This document shows positions 62,341 through 64,000 of a DNA stretch of 64,000 bases, one piece after another. The position numbers were made by a program, and so were the translations under genes. Within the stretch, counting starts at the first letter, position 1. Every line of letters starts with the position of its first letter. The notes beneath the pieces were generated by a model. It saw nothing but the letters and a program-made list of their open reading frames with translations. It ran no database searches and was not told where the DNA came from. Location: NCBI RefSeq assembly GCF_021646685.1, contig NZ_JAKJHW010000002.1, positions 62,001 to 126,000 on the forward strand. The letters run 5' to 3'. This DNA is from Pseudalkalibacillus salsuginis (GTDB taxonomy: Bacteria; Bacillota; Bacilli; Bacillales; Fictibacillaceae).

Positions 62341-62766
62341 TTACAGAATCGGGTACCCAAGATAAGCGTCTTGAAAGCTCGAATAATGGTTGGAGGGTTC
62401 GAGATGCTGACCACAGCTTATGCATATGATTGATTTTTCGAGACTTGCTGTTCTATTGATCCGATGACATTGCGAACAAAAGATGCAATAGGTTCCTGTA
62501 TCCATTTTACCGATCCTTACATCCTCATGAGAGAACCCAGCTGAATTGGCGGCACGTCGTATCCGTTTACGGGCTGCACCACCGGTATAGAGGATCAACA
62601 TAGTACCAAGAGGCTTGTCCTTGAGTATCTGTTCGATCTTTTTACGATCAACTGGCGAGTCAATCAGTTTTAATTCAACGCTGCTGCCGTTCTCTTTTTG
62701 AAGCTCTTTCTCTTTAAGTCCATCTTTTTTGAATCGTACCTCGCTCAAAATCAAAATAGGTCTCAT
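62341..62766 (-). CDS. DmmA-like protein, dimethylamine monooxygenase subunit family
   Basis: 141 residues. The C-terminal half has YCIFCSQC and CISCGQHL, a pair of cysteine knuckles that probably bind metal or iron. This matches the DmmA family, which partners heme-dependent oxidative N-demethylases and a ferredoxin reductase. The substrate is not known. ATG 62766 overlaps the upstream gene's stop (ATGA), so translation is coupled. Confidence 0.75.
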   Translation of the reverse strand: MRPILILSEVRFKKDGLKEKELQKENGSSVELKLIDSPVDRKKIEQILKDKPLGTMLILYTGGAARKRIRRAANSAGFSHEDVRIGKMDTGTYCIFCSQCHRINRTASLEKSIICISCGQHLEPSNHYSSFQDAYLGYPIL

Positions 62767-63773
62767 TGTCCCCTCCGCTCTTTTTCCATATGATTTTCCA
62801 GGAAGCGGATTAATTCAGTCCTATACGTGGAAATCCCTTTGTATTCCGCGATTTCTTCAGGAAGCGTCTTGATGTTTTGGTAGAAAGATTTAAACCAGGA
62901 TTCTTGTTGAATCAAGTCATTCAGTTGCAGTAAATAAGTGTGAATGGTAAAAAGGACATCATGATTCATCGGCAGCCTGAAAAGCCTCTGGACTTCTACG
63001 CGTAGGTGGATCAGATCACCTGCATTTTCACAAGTGACTTCCTGGCGATGTTTCCCCCATACAGAATAAGTTTCGAGAGGTGTATCAAGCATGTTGGTGA
63101 CCGTTATCGACCAGTTCTTTCTCTCCCATACGGTCCCAGGCCGGATTTTAGAAATGAACCGTTCCACCTTATCGATGAACCCATCATTTTGTATGCCTGG
63201 TACCGGGTTATGGATGGATTTGAACTCCATTCCTTGAACAAAAGCCAGTGACCAATTGGACGGAAAACACAACTGACCCGCTTCGAGAAAAAGCCCATTA
63301 TGGCGGTCGCCCATGAGGATAAGATCTTCCTGTACATGTCGACCAACCAAGTCCAACGGTTCGAGAGCAATTGTTGAGACGTCGCGAAAGACAAACGCTT
63401 CCTCTTCTTCCAATAGATGATTTTGAAATAAGCATTCATCACCCTTTTTTTGAAAAGTGAAGGACTCTGGATTGCAAGAAGCTAATTCATTGAACAGAAG
63501 GAGCATTATCTCCCATTGCGACTCCATCGACAGTGGAAGCGATCGGAAGCATCGGTGGTGATGTTTCTGCAACAGCTTTCTTTTCAGCTCCAATTCATTT
63601 TTATAATCCGCAGTAACCGTTATCGTTTTCGCTGGATCCAATGGTACGGAATTGTTGGAATAGGTATATTGATCCTTTGTGAATGGAAATGGAAACCCGT
63701 TTAAGCGTGACACTTGTATTACCTCCCGTACATCAAGCCGTCCCGTTATTTTAAATATTCCATAATAACCCAT
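62763..63773 (-). CDS. Heme-dependent oxidative N-demethylase family protein (DUF3445)
   Basis: 336 residues, assigned to the DUF3445/heme-dependent oxidative N-demethylase family on the block LCFPSNWSLAFVQGMEFKSI and the N-terminal FKITG-RLD start; the partner DmmA-like and reductase genes support it. In methylotrophs such an enzyme oxidises dimethylamine. The substrate here is not established. AAGGATTCGT precedes ATG 63773. Confidence 0.8.
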   Translation of the reverse strand: MGYYGIFKITGRLDVREVIQVSRLNGFPFPFTKDQYTYSNNSVPLDPAKTITVTADYKNELELKRKLLQKHHHRCFRSLPLSMESQWEIMLLLFNELASCNPESFTFQKKGDECLFQNHLLEEEEAFVFRDVSTIALEPLDLVGRHVQEDLILMGDRHNGLFLEAGQLCFPSNWSLAFVQGMEFKSIHNPVPGIQNDGFIDKVERFISKIRPGTVWERKNWSITVTNMLDTPLETYSVWGKHRQEVTCENAGDLIHLRVEVQRLFRLPMNHDVLFTIHTYLLQLNDLIQQESWFKSFYQNIKTLPEEIAEYKGISTYRTELIRFLENHMEKERRGQ

Positions 63774-63790
63774 ACGAATCCTTCATGAAA

Positions 63791-63821
63791 ACGAAAAGAG
63801 CTCACTCAGTGAACTCTTTTC
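63791..63821 (-). terminator. Terminator of the LacI-family gene
   Basis: GAAAAGAGCTCAC (63793-63805) pairs with GTGAACTCTTTTC (63809-63821) with one mismatch; on the minus strand it is followed by GTTTTC. It lies between the LacI gene and the N-demethylase operon. Confidence 0.75.
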
Positions 63822-63840
63822 AATCTTGCATATTCTCTTA

Positions 63841-64000
63841 TTACCTTGCACCTCCGCTTGATTGTCGGATAATGATCTGATGGGCGACTTTTACTCTACT
63901 TGCTGGTGCATCAGGTTTTTCAAGAGATTTGAGTAAACTATCAACTGCCTGATAGCCCAACTCATAAATATTGATTTCGACCGATGTCAATGCAGGTGTG
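63841..64000 (-). CDS. LacI family transcriptional regulator, C-terminal fragment (runs off the window)
   Basis: The last 52 codons of a leftward gene are visible. They read TPALTSVEINIYELGYQAVD...LLKSLEKPDAP then VKVAHQIIIRQSS, a typical end of LacI/PurR-type sugar-responsive regulators (TPALTSV, LG..A, and the VVR/IIRQSS strand). The DNA-binding half lies beyond the edge. It is separated by a terminator from the downstream N-demethylase operon, so regulation of that operon is possible but unshown. Confidence 0.75.
   Translation of the reverse strand, partial: TPALTSVEINIYELGYQAVDSLLKSLEKPDAPASRVKVAHQIIIRQSSGGAR

Overview
The window is a 64 kb chromosomal segment of a low-GC, endospore-forming Gram-positive bacterium of the Bacillaceae. 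The evidence is gene order that follows two Bacillus subtilis regions (yja/yjb and yit), strong AGGAGG-type ribosome sites, frequent TTG starts, ComZ/Med/MecA/CoiA competence genes, Spx and its adaptor, a trpS T-box leader and a FapR-type operator. No rRNA, tRNA, CRISPR array, prophage or transposase was seen. This is mostly core chromosome with small accessory insertions.

Layout. 1-5.3 kb: the end of an NAD kinase gene, the small alarmone synthetase RelQ, YjbL, then divergent yjbK, yjbJ, yjbI (truncated haemoglobin) and yjbH/spxH. 5.3-13 kb: pepF, coiA, a cardiolipin synthase, mecA, terC/yjbE and spxA. 13-21 kb: an RND efflux pair, acetyltransferases, a DUF4015 glycosidase-like protein, an HD-domain protein and several mini-genes. 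21-28 kb: a DegV protein and the oppABCDF oligopeptide importer. 28-31.7 kb: a DUF3899 protein, trpS behind a T-box, and yjbA. 32-40 kb: fabHA-fabF, comZ, med, yjaV-like, yjaU-like, yjzD, a lone GlnQ ATPase, yjzC and uppP. 41-44 kb: moeA-mobB-moaE-moaD. 44-54 kb: the yit-like block (yitW, yitV, yitU, yitT, yitS) interleaved with a YvrJ/DUF2922/DUF1659 trio, an NhaC antiporter, a GDSL hydrolase with a Dph6-like ATPase, an acetyltransferase and a NifU-N protein. 54-64 kb: a sigma-70-family factor, an ATP-grasp protein behind a sensor kinase, a stress-type SDR, a Ku/ligase/polymerase end-joining operon, a putative dimethylamine monooxygenase-type operon, and the end of a LacI-family regulator.

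How the genes fit together. Spx, its ClpXP adaptor YjbH and the ClpC adaptor MecA lie within 10 kb of each other. With CoiA, ComZ, Med and Opp they form the stress and competence neighbourhood known from B. subtilis. FabHA and FabF start and extend fatty acids, and a FapR-like site overlaps their promoter. Ku plus separate ligase and polymerase genes form a non-homologous end-joining set in which LigD is split in two.

Structure not explained by ordinary genes: (1) seven copies of a roughly 150-200 bp dispersed element, in short and long forms and always intergenic; (2) six head-to-tail 21-bp repeats between terC and spxA; (3) a 250-bp hairpin-rich block upstream of yjbK; (4) a possible frameshifted gene remnant downstream of trpS. 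The segment is not clearly a new defence or mobile system. The best candidates for new biology are the dispersed element, the split LigD operon, and the N-demethylase operon with its nearby regulator.
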